DNA from: a virus
Virus record (IMG/VR): IMGVR_UViG_3300050013_000165
Coordinates: 1-64,000 of that record
Reading direction: 5' to 3' (one strand)
DNA length: 64,000 nt
The notes beneath the pieces were generated by a model. That model did no database searches, was not told the origin of the DNA, and was given only the letters and a program-made list of their open reading frames with translations. The position numbers were made by a program, and so were the translations under genes. This document shows, one piece after another, positions 46,890 to 55,915 of the stretch. Each line of letters starts with the position of its first letter. Positions within the stretch are counted from its first letter, which is position 1.

Positions 46890-47071
46890 GTTTGTGGATT
46901 AGGTGCAAAATGGCCGGGGCTGTAATTTCGGCAGTACCCGAAGCCATCTATCGCGTTCATGTGAACGAGGGTAGTCGCAACAAACAGCCGCCAGAGTTGC
47001 ACGGTCAGACCTATATGCAGATTCAGCAGGAACACCAAATGGAATACATGCGAATGTTCGGTCGAACATGA
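46886..47071 (+). pseudogene. relic C-terminus of a GT2 glycosyltransferase, 61 codons
   Basis: The frame LWIRCKMAGAVISAVPEAIY, RVHVNEGSRNKQ and LHGQTYMQIQQEHQMEYM aligns with the end of the 45576 enzyme (LFIRLALAGAKIGKCPDAIY, RVHVLPDSRNKQ, IHGSVYSQIQREHEAAWF). About half the residues are identical over 59 positions. No catalytic part is present, and an ATG has arisen by chance at the cut. The next glycosyltransferase starts in ATGA overlap with its stop, so this is the original gene end. Confidence 0.8.
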
Positions 47072-47787
47072 TCTCGTTCCTGATCCCTTATCTCCCAAAT
47101 GGTGACGAATACCGAGAACGTGCGTGCAAGTACATTTTGGGGGCGTTGGCAATCGATTGGCATGAGCCAGATGCCGAAATCATCATTGGAGGAATCGAGC
47201 CGTTTAATCGGTCGGCAGCGCGCAACCAGGCGGCAAAGCGTGCCGATGGGGACATTCTCGTTTTTGTCGATGCCGACTCTTTTGTTCCAAAGCATCAAAT
47301 TCGTGAAGCCCTTTCTCTGGCCGAGGAACGAGGGTGGGCATTTCCTTACGATCACTATTGCTCTATGACGGAGATGGGGACCGAGAACTTCATTGCTGGG
47401 GCTGCTCTTCCTGATCCATTGAGCTGGGGAACTGACATGTTTGATCGTGACTATTACGAGTTCATTTTTCCCTCGAAGGACACTCCTGAGCCCGCAGTCG
47501 GCGGGTGTGTTGTTGTGACTAGAGCTGCTTTCGAAACGGTAGGCGGATACGACGAGCGCTTCATTGGCTGGGGAGAAGAGGATCGAGCCTTCATGCTCGC
47601 ATTAGACACGCTCGTGAATGCAGAGCATCGGGTGAGCGGCAACATCTTTCACCTATGGCACGAGCACCCCGAAGAGGAGTGTTTCGCTCAACCGAACTTC
47701 AGTGATAACCGGAAGCTCTGTAATCGCTACCGGGAAGCTTGCGGCAACCTTCAAATGATGCGGGAGTTGATCGCCGAACGAAACTGA
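47068..47787 (+). CDS. GT2 glycosyltransferase, galactosyltransferase-like, 239 aa
   Basis: MISFLIPYLPNGDEYRERAC, SAARNQAAKRADGDILVFVD, ADSFVP (D-A-D-S) and GGCVVVTRAAFETVGGYDER with FIGWGEEDRAF are the marks of the GT2/GT7-like galactosyltransferase group; the W-G-E-E-D block binds the acceptor. It is the last gene of the second sugar cluster. Confidence 0.87.
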   Translation: MISFLIPYLPNGDEYRERACKYILGALAIDWHEPDAEIIIGGIEPFNRSAARNQAAKRADGDILVFVDADSFVPKHQIREALSLAEERGWAFPYDHYCSMTEMGTENFIAGAALPDPLSWGTDMFDRDYYEFIFPSKDTPEPAVGGCVVVTRAAFETVGGYDERFIGWGEEDRAFMLALDTLVNAEHRVSGNIFHLWHEHPEEECFAQPNFSDNRKLCNRYREACGNLQMMRELIAERN

Positions 47788-47853
47788 CTCGCTTTTGATT
47801 AGGGCCGTGCGGTACAACAGGCACAAAGCTCTGATCAAGAGGAGAGCCAGAAA

Positions 47854-48249
47854 ATGACAATTGCACCTTCGAACATTCCGCCGGAGCGGACGCCGCAGTC
47901 GTACCCGCGCTCAATGGGTCCCGACATGGCGGGTCGCACCGGTCCCTTGCGTTTCGAGGAGGGGCTTGCCACCGACACCGATGTGCCGGACTCGTACACC
48001 CACGGGATGCGGGACGGCTATGCGACCGGGCCTGGTTCACCGAACCACAACAACCCCGACTCGCAGTACAAGCACGCCGACGAGACAATGGCCGAGCGTG
48101 CCCACGTCGGTTCGGCTTCATGGACGGACGCCCCGAGCATGCTCCGGTCGTTCGTTGATGGCGTCACCGAGCCCCCGGTCACCTTCCCCGACGTCATGCG
48201 CTCAGGCAGTCGCTATGAGCGAATGAGTCCAGAAACGGTGACGGACTAA
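47854..48249 (+). CDS. hypothetical Pro/Gly-rich protein, 131 aa
   Basis: Not recognised. AGAGGAGAG precedes the ATG. The sequence is Pro-, Gly-, Ser- and Asp-rich and disordered in look (ATGPGSPNHNNPDSQYKH). A terminator-like hairpin follows at once. Likely virion-associated, as it lies just in front of structural and lysis genes. Confidence 0.65.
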   Translation: MTIAPSNIPPERTPQSYPRSMGPDMAGRTGPLRFEEGLATDTDVPDSYTHGMRDGYATGPGSPNHNNPDSQYKHADETMAERAHVGSASWTDAPSMLRSFVDGVTEPPVTFPDVMRSGSRYERMSPETVTD

Positions 48250-48269
48250 ATTTAGCCCTCGGGCTAAAT
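48250..48269 (+). terminator. hairpin terminator
   Basis: ATTTAGCCC and GGGCTAAAT form a nine-pair perfect stem around two bases, followed by a weak T-rich stretch (GCTTCTTGT). It overlaps the stop of the previous gene. Confidence 0.6.
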
Positions 48270-48361
48270 GCTTCTTGTAGTTGTGCATTTCAATCGGAGA
48301 ACGAATCGTGCTCCCAGGTAATGGCTGGGATTCCTTATGACTCTCACAGGAGGAGAGATAT

Positions 48362-48997
48362 ATGTCCGGCCTTTATCCGAGCACCGTTCTTGTCGAACGA
48401 TTTCTTGCATCCGTTTCCGCGGAAACGATGGCTCAGAAGTTCATTGCTCCGTGTGACCTCGAAATCCTCGGGATGCTTCTTGTCCTTGGGACTGCCGCAG
48501 GTGCTGGCGACGGCGTAACCGTCAATGTCAGCAACAACCCGGTGGCTCAGGCCAACGTCGCCAGCACGCAGTTGTCTCCTAACCCCTACAACCTTTGGAC
48601 GGCAGCAAACGTCCCCTCGGTTGCGGGTTCGGCGACGAGCAACATCACGTCGGGAACGATCACCACGAACGCCTACTTGGGAGCGTTGCTTGAAAACAAG
48701 CCTTACGCTCTCGAATACCCGTTCCCTGGTCCGCCGGGAACCGTTGGGTTCGAGACGGCGCAACAGACGTCGCAAATCACGTCGGCTCCGGTGACGACTC
48801 CTCCGACGATTGTCAAGTTCGGCATCACGGCGGGGCTCGTTGCTCCCGACAACACCTACACTGACGCGAACGGCTTCACAAGCACGCCAACGTCAACGGT
48901 GCACGAAGGTGACATTCTCTCCTTCGTGATCGGTGCCATCAGTTCCGTCGGGGCTGCCGCCAACTTGGAGATCGTGCTCTACGGCCAAGTTCGGTAA
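48362..48997 (+). CDS. probable virion structural protein, 211 aa
   Basis: AGGAGGAG precedes the ATG. Low charge, many Thr, Ala, Val and Asn, β-rich (FIAPCDLEILGMLLVLGTAA; DGVTVNVSNNPVAQANV; GDILSFVIGAISSVGAAANL). This composition fits a fibre or head-decoration protein. No family is assigned. Confidence 0.65.
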   Translation: MSGLYPSTVLVERFLASVSAETMAQKFIAPCDLEILGMLLVLGTAAGAGDGVTVNVSNNPVAQANVASTQLSPNPYNLWTAANVPSVAGSATSNITSGTITTNAYLGALLENKPYALEYPFPGPPGTVGFETAQQTSQITSAPVTTPPTIVKFGITAGLVAPDNTYTDANGFTSTPTSTVHEGDILSFVIGAISSVGAAANLEIVLYGQVR

Positions 48998-49248
48998 TGA
49001 ACCAAGAAGACGCTCGACTGCCGCAACGGCCTAGAGCTATTCAGGTTTGCGGTGTGTGTAATCCTCCATTTCGGACTCTTTCGAAATCCGAAATGGAGGA
49101 TCACATCGAGAATTACCACGGCACGAATTGGGCTCCTGGCTCCCTGGTGCGTTCCAAAGATCAGTTGGAATTCCGACCACATCTGATGGACACACCTTGG
49201 GGCTCAGAGTTCAAGGAAGGACCGCTGAATCGTCGAAGGAGACGGTAA
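48997..49248 (+). CDS. C2H2-like zinc-finger protein, 83 aa
   Basis: QVCGVCNPPFRTLSKSEMED, then HIENYHG is a C-x-x-C...H-x4-H zinc finger. Basic tail (NRRRRR). TAATG overlap. Zinc fingers near phage structural genes occur, but the role is unknown. Confidence 0.65.
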   Translation: MNQEDARLPQRPRAIQVCGVCNPPFRTLSKSEMEDHIENYHGTNWAPGSLVRSKDQLEFRPHLMDTPWGSEFKEGPLNRRRRR

Positions 49249-50103
49249 ATGTCAATTGTCAATTTGCGTGGTATCGATGCAGCAGGCCACCCATCCGCAG
49301 CAGCAGTAAAGGCCGCAGGGTGCAATGTGGTTGGCTTCTATTTGACCGGTAAGTTCGCTCCGACGTCCGCACTGATCGAGAGCTACTTGGCCGCTGGGCT
49401 CGGGTTGATATCGATCTTCGAGACCGGCGCACAGAACGCTCTCGGCGCAGCCGCACAAGCCACGACCGATGCTCACGCCGCATTAGCTGCAATGGCGTCC
49501 TTCAAGCAGCCCACGGGAACCGCAGCCGTCTTCACAGTGGACTTCGACCCGACCGCTGCGCAACTCGCTGCTGTTGGTGAGTACGCCCAAACTTTCGCTG
49601 GCTTTTTGCGCGCAGCCAAGAACCTCGTCACCGGTTACGGAGGGACGGCCACTCTTCAAGAAGTAGTGAGCCGTGTTGATTACACCTGGCAAGCAGCCGG
49701 TTGGTCAAATGGTGTGCTCTTCCCCGCAAACATTCGCCAGGAGATCACGCAAATCACTGTTGGTGGCGTGCAGTGCGACCAAGACGCCATCCTGAAGCTC
49801 CCGTTTGGTGCGTGGTGTTCGAAGGGCGTTTATCCACCGACGCCGGTTCCAATGACTGCCGACGAATACTGCACCGTGCACGGCATGGTCATTATCGATT
49901 ACGCCGAAGCAGAGATGTGCGTGTTTCCGGCAAAGCGAACGACGGCAAAAGGTAAGGCGTTGCCGGAGATCGGCTGGTATCAGTGGAACAATACGACCCA
50001 CGACATGATGCCGCACAGTGATGCCAACATCCCAAAGACAGGGACCCTTTATGCATTCAAGGCAAATTTGGACGCAGCGGTCATTCCGCACGCCGGGACA
50101 TGA
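49249..50103 (+). CDS. endolysin with DUF1906 (glycoside hydrolase-like) domain, 284 aa
   Basis: The N-terminal domain (about 6-190) matches DUF1906, the Rv2525c-like TIM-barrel family related to peptidoglycan hydrolases: NLRGIDAAGHPSAAAVKAAG, CNVVGFYLTGKF, GLISIFETGAQNALG, AVFTVDFDPT, ITQITVGGVQCDQDAIL. The C-terminal 90 residues (KALPEIGWYQWNNTTHDMM and onwards) are probably a separate cell-wall-binding part. No signal peptide, so release depends on a holin; two membrane proteins follow directly. Confidence 0.82.
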   Translation: MSIVNLRGIDAAGHPSAAAVKAAGCNVVGFYLTGKFAPTSALIESYLAAGLGLISIFETGAQNALGAAAQATTDAHAALAAMASFKQPTGTAAVFTVDFDPTAAQLAAVGEYAQTFAGFLRAAKNLVTGYGGTATLQEVVSRVDYTWQAAGWSNGVLFPANIRQEITQITVGGVQCDQDAILKLPFGAWCSKGVYPPTPVPMTADEYCTVHGMVIIDYAEAEMCVFPAKRTTAKGKALPEIGWYQWNNTTHDMMPHSDANIPKTGTLYAFKANLDAAVIPHAGT

Positions 50104-50592
50104 TTGGAGATGTTTGCTGTTACAGGGCCGTTGGTAGGGAACGACTCGGGGACAATAATTCTCGTGGTTGTGTGTTCTCTTATTTCTGGATTAGGCGCTA
50201 CAGGGATAAGTGCCTTGGTTCACCGTCGCTCTGATGATCAGGCCAATCAAAGGTTCAATGCTGAACTGCGCGGGCGCAAGGACGTCCCAGGACTCCCCGA
50301 CGAGGAGAGCATTATCGAGCGCATAGCGAGCGTTGAGAAGATGCTGAAACCTGGAACGAACGGGGTTAGGACTCTGTATGACAAGGTTGATTCCATCGAG
50401 AAGGTGACAGCGGCTGCCGGTTTGGGAGCAGAGCACGCAGCCCAAGCAGTTACCGAGGCTGCAATGCATGCAGCTATGCGAGTTGAAGCCGTTGCCGAGG
50501 CGGCAGCCCGACGACTTGATGATGCAGCACAAGCTGCGGCGACTCGACTAGCAGATGCTGAGACAAAAAAAACTGAAACTGAAAGGGATTGA
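50104..50592 (+). CDS. membrane protein with coiled coil, lysis-associated, 162 aa
   Basis: One membrane segment near the N-terminus (GTIILVVVCSLISGLGATGI), then a long Ala/Glu-rich helix (HAAQAVTEAAMHAAMRVEAV, EAAARRLDDAAQAAATRL). The position directly behind the lysin suggests a lysis role. TTG 50104 or ATG 50110 is the start. Confidence 0.65.
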   Translation: MEMFAVTGPLVGNDSGTIILVVVCSLISGLGATGISALVHRRSDDQANQRFNAELRGRKDVPGLPDEESIIERIASVEKMLKPGTNGVRTLYDKVDSIEKVTAAAGLGAEHAAQAVTEAAMHAAMRVEAVAEAAARRLDDAAQAAATRLADAETKKTETERD

Positions 50593-50596
50593 ATAA

Positions 50597-50785
50597 ATGG
50601 GACCAGTGAGCGCAGTTGCAATTTTCATCTTTTTGTTTCTCTATGGCCTGAATGAAGGCAAATGGATTACGGCCAGCGGCAGATTGCTCGGCGTTATTGC
50701 GATCATTGTTGGACTCGTGATCTTGATTGACACGTTCTGGTATCAGTCGAGTGCTCGTTGGGCTGCAAGACATCCCAACGGCTAA
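50597..50785 (+). CDS. putative holin, 62 aa
   Basis: Two membrane segments (VSAVAIFIFLFLYGL and LLGVIAIIVGLVILIDTFWY) with a short basic tail. Size, topology and position behind the lysin fit a small holin. No sequence family is assigned. Confidence 0.6.
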   Translation: MGPVSAVAIFIFLFLYGLNEGKWITASGRLLGVIAIIVGLVILIDTFWYQSSARWAARHPNG

Positions 50786-50837
50786 TGTCGGGAAAGTGAC
50801 TAACCAGTTCTAATCGCCTCTTGTTACCTTTGATGGC

Positions 50838-51551
50838 GTGTCTGAGCAGCAAGCATTCTTCGATCCAAAGAAGCTCAATCCTCATCAGTTTGAGCCTGTC
50901 GGCAGTGCTCTTGAAGGAGCATCGCAGTACACACACGGGCGACACACGATTGAGGGATTAGACGACCGCATCAATGACCGGCACGCCGGTTACCGGACCC
51001 AGCTTGATTATCGCATGGCCGAGAAGCAGCCCGAGTCACCAAACATTCGCCGGAGTTATGGCGCATTTCGAGGTGCGGTCAACAAGCAATACGACTTCAT
51101 GACAAAGCCTCGCGAAGAAGGCGGCATGGGACTCCGTCACGAAGCGGTCAATTTTGACCCATATGAGCCTAGCGCTGAGGGTGCGAAGGCAATGGGCGAG
51201 GATGTCAAGCGTGGTGTAATTCGCACGCACGCCACGACTCCTGAAGAGTCGCACGCCTATTTGAGCCCCGAGGAGAACGACAAGTTCCGAGCGGTGCACG
51301 ACGTCTTCGGTCACGCAGCCACCGGTCGTGGGTTTGATCGTTATGGCGAAGACGTTGCGTACCTCAGTCACCGGCAGATGTTTCCGAAGAAGGCTGTTCA
51401 AGCACTCACCTCAGAGACTCGCGGGCAGAACACCTATTTGAATTACGGACCTGGGGGACACGGGGCAGGAACTTTCCCCGATCAGTCCAACAAGCTCATC
51501 GGGCTTCCTGCTCGGGCTAGTCGTGTCCGGCGTCCACGGAGAAGTGTGTAA
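50838..51551 (+). CDS. phage-conserved protein with HDVFGH and TSETRGQN motifs, 237 aa
   Basis: The C-terminal half contains FRAVHDVFGHAATGRGFDRY, YLSHRQMFPKKAVQALTSET and RGQNTYLNYGPGGHG, a set of conserved His/Asp/Glu residues found in a group of phage proteins next to portal genes. H-D-x-x-G-H looks like a metal site, but no activity is known to me. GTG start; the stop is directly followed by the portal ATG. Confidence 0.7.
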   Translation: MSEQQAFFDPKKLNPHQFEPVGSALEGASQYTHGRHTIEGLDDRINDRHAGYRTQLDYRMAEKQPESPNIRRSYGAFRGAVNKQYDFMTKPREEGGMGLRHEAVNFDPYEPSAEGAKAMGEDVKRGVIRTHATTPEESHAYLSPEENDKFRAVHDVFGHAATGRGFDRYGEDVAYLSHRQMFPKKAVQALTSETRGQNTYLNYGPGGHGAGTFPDQSNKLIGLPARASRVRRPRRSV

Positions 51552-53309
51552 ATGGCGATTAGCTTCGTTTCTAATTCTTACCGAGCGTCGTCATCAGACC
51601 TCACGATTGCGATTAGTCCGCTCGGGCTCGTTGAGCTTGCCGACGAAGAGTTCGAGGTTCACGGGCCACGCCTCAATCGGTACGCATCCAACTGGGCCTT
51701 CTACCTTGGGCACCACTGGTCGTATCGGCGCGAGATCGGCGAGCCCCAACTCACGTTCAACTGGTGTAAGACGTTCAGTGATTACCTCACGAACTTCGCA
51801 CTCACCAACGGAGTCAATTTCTCGTCCCCCGAAGCGACGTCGGCGATTGTGCCGGAGCTGTTGCGCCAGGTTTGGGAAGAGCACCAGCCAATGGGCAAGA
51901 TGGCTGTGATGTGGGAGATCATGCAGCAAGGCTCGGTCTCCGGCGACTCGTTTGTCAAGGTTGCATTTGAAGAGGCCTACGACGACCCGGCGGGCAACTT
52001 CCACCCACCGAAGATTCGCATCCTTCCGCTCAACAGTGCCTTCTGTTTTCCTGAGTACCACCCCCACGACATGTCGCGCCTAATCCGCTTCAAGATGAAG
52101 TACCGCTTTTGGGGAACGGCGCTCGAAGGCACTCGACAGGTGTTCTCATATACCGAGCTTTGGACTGAAGACGCCTTCCAGTCGTTCATCAATGATGAGC
52201 TAATCGAGAGCCAAGAAAACCCGCTCGGGGTAATCCCGTTCATCCATGTCTCGAACACGAAGGTGCCGTCGTCGCCGTGGGGCTTGTCTGACATTCAAGA
52301 CGTCACGGACCTCAACCGGCAGTACAACGAGACGGCCACATTGATTACTGACATCGTGAACTACTACGCATCGCCGGTCACGATCATTACCGGCGCGAAA
52401 TCGAACAACCTCGAACGCGGCCCCCGCAAGGTATGGGCAATTCCGAATAAGGATGCTCGTGTTGCCAACCTCGAAATTAACTCACAGCTCGATGGACCTT
52501 TGAAGTTCCTCGAAACGCTGAAAGAGAAGATGCACGAGATTGTCAACATTCCGATGAATGCTTTTGGGCAGGAGTTGCAGATCAGCAACACCTCGGGCGT
52601 CGCACTTCAAATCACGTTGCTGCCATTGATGCAGAAGTTCCGACAGAAGTCGATTCAGTACGAGTCGGGGCTTGTTCGAGTTAATGAGCTAATCATCCGT
52701 GTCGCTTCGGTCTATATGCCGGAGCTTTTGCAGTTCGATCCATCTCGGGATGTCTTGCCTGAACCCGGTCAGCTTTCCGTGCTCGATCCGCTTGATCCTT
52801 TGACGTTTCGAAATAGTGTCGAATTTGCCAACCCGATGCCCATTGACAAGACGTTGGCTCTTCAGGAAATCCAAATGGAGATGGCACTCGGGCTCTTGTC
52901 GAAGCGTGGCGCTCTTCGCCGTCTTGGCGAGGCTTACCCCGCAGAAAAGCTCGAAGAGCTGTATAACGAATTGCACCTCGACCAACTCGAACAAGGTGCG
53001 CTCGATTTGCAAAGCGCACAGCTTCAGGTACTCATTCCGTTTCTCACCGGCATTTCCCCGACAACTGGGGAGCCGGTTGGAGAGGAAGGAGGGTCCGCAT
53101 CTACGACCAGTGCCGGTCCTGCTGTTCAGTCTGCCGGTGGCCCAGGTGTCAACACGGCGACTGCAACACAACCAGGCTCGGCGATGCCAAACATTTTCGA
53201 CAATCCAGAGACGAAGGATTTGCTCACTCGGCTCTCCACACTGGCGGCGGGAACCAAAGTTCCGCAAGTTCGGAATCCACTTCATGATCCAGAGGACGAC
53301 AATTCCTGA
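51552..53309 (+). CDS. portal protein, 585 aa
   Basis: Fits the phage portal family by length, position and motifs: LADEEFEVHGPRLNRYASNW, WCKTFSDYLTNFALTNGV, GDSFVKVAFEEAYDDPAG, NPLGVIPFIHVSN, VTDLNRQYNETATLITDIVN and MNAFGQELQISNTSGVALQI. The C-terminal 80 residues are Thr/Gly/Pro-rich and probably disordered. It forms the dodecameric DNA channel. TGATG overlap with the following HNH gene; no duplicated 3' end seen. Confidence 0.9.
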   Translation: MAISFVSNSYRASSSDLTIAISPLGLVELADEEFEVHGPRLNRYASNWAFYLGHHWSYRREIGEPQLTFNWCKTFSDYLTNFALTNGVNFSSPEATSAIVPELLRQVWEEHQPMGKMAVMWEIMQQGSVSGDSFVKVAFEEAYDDPAGNFHPPKIRILPLNSAFCFPEYHPHDMSRLIRFKMKYRFWGTALEGTRQVFSYTELWTEDAFQSFINDELIESQENPLGVIPFIHVSNTKVPSSPWGLSDIQDVTDLNRQYNETATLITDIVNYYASPVTIITGAKSNNLERGPRKVWAIPNKDARVANLEINSQLDGPLKFLETLKEKMHEIVNIPMNAFGQELQISNTSGVALQITLLPLMQKFRQKSIQYESGLVRVNELIIRVASVYMPELLQFDPSRDVLPEPGQLSVLDPLDPLTFRNSVEFANPMPIDKTLALQEIQMEMALGLLSKRGALRRLGEAYPAEKLEELYNELHLDQLEQGALDLQSAQLQVLIPFLTGISPTTGEPVGEEGGSASTTSAGPAVQSAGGPGVNTATATQPGSAMPNIFDNPETKDLLTRLSTLAAGTKVPQVRNPLHDPEDDNS

Positions 53310-53869
53310 TGGCATTGACGTCAGTTGAAAGACGACGGCTGTACGTCCAACGCCATCCCGAACGTGTTGCTGCTTCCAAGAAGTCCTATGGCGCAACCGA
53401 ACGAGGCAAGACGACAAAGAGGAATTACAACCGTCGATATTACGAAGAGCATGGCGAAGAAATTCGCTCCCAGGCGAGAGATTGGTGTAAACAAAATCTT
53501 GATCGCAAGCGGCAACTGAACCATGTTTGGCGTGATGCCAATAGAGAGCATTACAACGACACCCAGCGAAGTTGGTATAAGACCAATCGAGAACAAAACC
53601 TATTGCAGCGCCGTGCTTACGACGCTCTGGTTGCAGCCCAAAGGCGTGCTCGAAAGCGTGGGGCTCAAATTGGTGCGGTCACTATCGAGCTTCTTCAGGA
53701 GAAGTGGAATTATTGGTTTGGGCGTTGCTGGATGTGCGGAAAACAAGCTGAAGCTTGGGATCACGTAAAACCTCTAGCTAAGGGCGGTGCTCATTGCCTC
53801 GCAAACCTTCGTCCGGCATGCAAACCATGCAACAGCCGAAAACGAGATCGTTGGCCGTTTCGTAACTGA
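53309..53869 (+). CDS. HNH endonuclease, 186 aa
   Basis: Long basic N-terminal helix region with repeated R-x-x-Y/N units (RRRLYVQRHPERVAASKKSY and on), then the HNH core GRCWMCGKQAEAWDHVKPLA, KGGAHCLANLRPACKPCNSR, KRDRWPF. The D-H-V-x-P-L-x-x-G-G and N-x-x-P-x-C-x-x-C-N residues are intact. It separates portal and scaffold. Confidence 0.9.
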   Translation: MALTSVERRRLYVQRHPERVAASKKSYGATERGKTTKRNYNRRYYEEHGEEIRSQARDWCKQNLDRKRQLNHVWRDANREHYNDTQRSWYKTNREQNLLQRRAYDALVAAQRRARKRGAQIGAVTIELLQEKWNYWFGRCWMCGKQAEAWDHVKPLAKGGAHCLANLRPACKPCNSRKRDRWPFRN

Positions 53870-53950
53870 CTTCCGGTCGGCATTAGCCATTAACTACTGT
53901 CGCCGACGTAACACTGTGGCCTTAATCGGAGAATTAGAAGGAGAGTTGTA

Positions 53951-54754
53951 ATGACACTCGATCCAGCAGCGGTAGTTCCTGGCGGAACTCCGCTTCACCT
54001 CCACATCGACCCGCGTGCTTCCGCAGTGCCGGATGGCTATATGTCAGCAGCGCAGGTCGAAGAGCTGCTAAATCGTGAGCGCGAGCGCGTTCGTCAGGAA
54101 GAGAAGAACAAGCTCTACCCTGAACTTGAACAGGTTCGAACCGAATTTCGTTCAGCGCAAGAGACGCTTGCAACGCTCACGACTGAGCGAGAGCAGCAGA
54201 TCGCCGAGCAGACTCGGATTGCCCAGGAAGCCGAAGCGGAAGCCGAGCGCCTTCGGCAAGAAGGACTCAGTGCAAACCAGCGCCTCGAAGAGTATCAATC
54301 TTCGATGGATCAACGATTTGCCCAAATCGAAGCCGAGCGTTCCGCCGAGCGAGCATTACTCGCAAAGGAATCGCGTTTGCGTGAACTCGACAACTACGCA
54401 TCACGGCGTGTGCAAGAAGTGACGCAGGCGGAAGAGATCATGCCGGAACTTGCCACCTTCATTCGTGGGAACAACGAAGACGAGATTGAGCAGAACATCG
54501 AAATCGCCAAGGCGAAGAGCGCCGAAATCGCAGCTCAGATCAGTGCGCGGTTCAACAGTGCGCCTCCACGTCGAGTGATGATGCCTCCGACCGGAGCGCC
54601 GCCCATCGACGTCGCCGCCTTCACCGGCAACGACCGTCAAATCACTGCACAAGAGATCGCCGACATGCCGATGGAGGATTACCGGCAAATGCGGGGGGCT
54701 CTTCTCGGTGCCGCAAGCGAGCGTGTTCGCACTCTTGGGGCGTATGCGCCGTAA
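53951..54754 (+). CDS. capsid scaffolding protein, 267 aa
   Basis: Pattern of a phage scaffold: short Pro-rich start, SAAQVEELLNRERERVRQEE and a long coiled coil (about 35-170; EREQQIAEQTRIAQEAEAEA), then a Pro-rich linker and a helical end (QEIADMPMEDYRQMRGAL). AGAAGGAGAG stands before the ATG. It lies just in front of the major capsid gene, as usual. Confidence 0.85.
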   Translation: MTLDPAAVVPGGTPLHLHIDPRASAVPDGYMSAAQVEELLNRERERVRQEEKNKLYPELEQVRTEFRSAQETLATLTTEREQQIAEQTRIAQEAEAEAERLRQEGLSANQRLEEYQSSMDQRFAQIEAERSAERALLAKESRLRELDNYASRRVQEVTQAEEIMPELATFIRGNNEDEIEQNIEIAKAKSAEIAAQISARFNSAPPRRVMMPPTGAPPIDVAAFTGNDRQITAQEIADMPMEDYRQMRGALLGAASERVRTLGAYAP

Positions 54755-54888
54755 TAGTGCCTTGCATTGCATTAGTGAAATGCACTTTGATGTTTGATTA
54801 GCGGATTTTCTTTTGTAGAACCAAATCGTGGCTGCCAGAGTCAGGCATTAGAGGCTCGAATCATTATTGAGTAAAGGAGACTCAAAGC

Positions 54889-55881
54889 ATGGCCTCTGCA
54901 ATTACCGGCTCGCCTTATCTGGCCGCTTCGCCGACTGGATATGCGGGCGCAAACTCAACGCTTGGGCAGGCAATCCAGACGATTTGGTCCAAGGAAATCC
55001 TGTTCCAGGCAATGCCCATTCTGCGCTTCGAGCAGTTTGCGGTCAAAAAGACGGAGCTTGGTGTTCAGCCTGGTCTGACCATCAACTTCATGCGATACAA
55101 CAACCTGCCAAATGCTTCGCAGTTGGTGGAAGGTGTTCGCATGCAGACCGTCGCTTTGACGGCGAGCCAGTTCTCGATCACGGTTGCAGAACAGGGCTTC
55201 GCTGTGTCGGTCACGGAGCTGTTGCTCAATGCCTCGTTCGACGACGTCATGGCTTCGGCCTCCCGTCTGCTCGGACGAAACATGGCGCAGTACCTCGACT
55301 ACAGCGCTCGGAACACACTGCTTTTGGCGTCGTCAGTGATCTTCGGATACAACTACCTCGCCACCGACAACCCGCGGACCACGCAGTCGCCGTATGACCA
55401 CGGCTCCGCTGCAACGTCCACCAACGGGTTGACGGGGAACTACTACTTCACCCCGGCTTTGGTGAAGGATGCAGTATTGACCCTTGCTTCGAAGAACGTT
55501 CCTCGCCTCGGTGAGACCTACGTCTGCTTCGTGGCACCGACCCAGTCCCGAGAGCTTCGAGACTGCCCTGAGTTCATCGAGGTTACGAAGTACGCCGCCC
55601 CCGGCAACTTCGCCCTTGGCGAGATCGGTCGGCTTTGGGACTGCGTGTTCATTGAGACCACGCAGGTCAACCAAGCGCAGACCACGGCCGCTACTCCGGC
55701 CACGTACTACCAGGCGATCTTCATCGGCGACAATGCTTTCGGGCATGCGATTTCGTTGCCGGTCGAGCTTCGTGACGGTGGCGTTCTCGACTTCGGTCGA
55801 GAGCACGCTCTGGCATGGTACGCGATTTGGGGTCTTGGATTGATTACAGATTGGTCGGTCGTGATCGCAAATACCAACTAG
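54889..55881 (+). CDS. major capsid protein, N4-gp56-type, 330 aa
   Basis: Matches the N4-gp56/HK97-fold capsid family: SKEILFQAMPILRFEQFAVK, KTELGVQPGLTINFMRYNNL, MASASRLLGRNMAQYLDYSA and RLGETYVCFVAPTQSRELRD. Shine-Dalgarno AAAGGAG lies in front of ATG 54889. The end ITDWSVVIANTN-stop is duplicated as TDWSVVVANTN-stop at 57078-57113, with synonymous codons changed almost throughout, so the 3' end here is a replacement brought in with the HNH cassette. Confidence 0.92.
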   Translation: MASAITGSPYLAASPTGYAGANSTLGQAIQTIWSKEILFQAMPILRFEQFAVKKTELGVQPGLTINFMRYNNLPNASQLVEGVRMQTVALTASQFSITVAEQGFAVSVTELLLNASFDDVMASASRLLGRNMAQYLDYSARNTLLLASSVIFGYNYLATDNPRTTQSPYDHGSAATSTNGLTGNYYFTPALVKDAVLTLASKNVPRLGETYVCFVAPTQSRELRDCPEFIEVTKYAAPGNFALGEIGRLWDCVFIETTQVNQAQTTAATPATYYQAIFIGDNAFGHAISLPVELRDGGVLDFGREHALAWYAIWGLGLITDWSVVIANTN

Positions 55882-55889
55882 TTGAACTC

Positions 55890-55915
55890 CCCAGTAGTTG
55901 TGTTAAACTGCTGGG
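55890..55915 (+). terminator. hairpin between capsid stop and HNH start
   Basis: CCCAGTAGTT and AACTGCTGGG form ten pairs (one G-U) around a 6-base loop. It ends exactly before the ATG of the HNH gene, where a ribosome site would lie. It may stop capsid transcripts or hide the HNH start; no T-tract follows. Confidence 0.45.

Noticed and set aside
53309-53950. Search for a duplicated portal end behind the portal HNH gene
   Set aside because: All three frames from 53870 to 53950 were read; nothing like the portal end was found.
54755-54888. Possible tRNA or promoter between scaffold and capsid (GGCTCGAATC, TGCATT/AATGCA)
   Set aside because: No cloverleaf can be built and no good -10/-35 pair was found.
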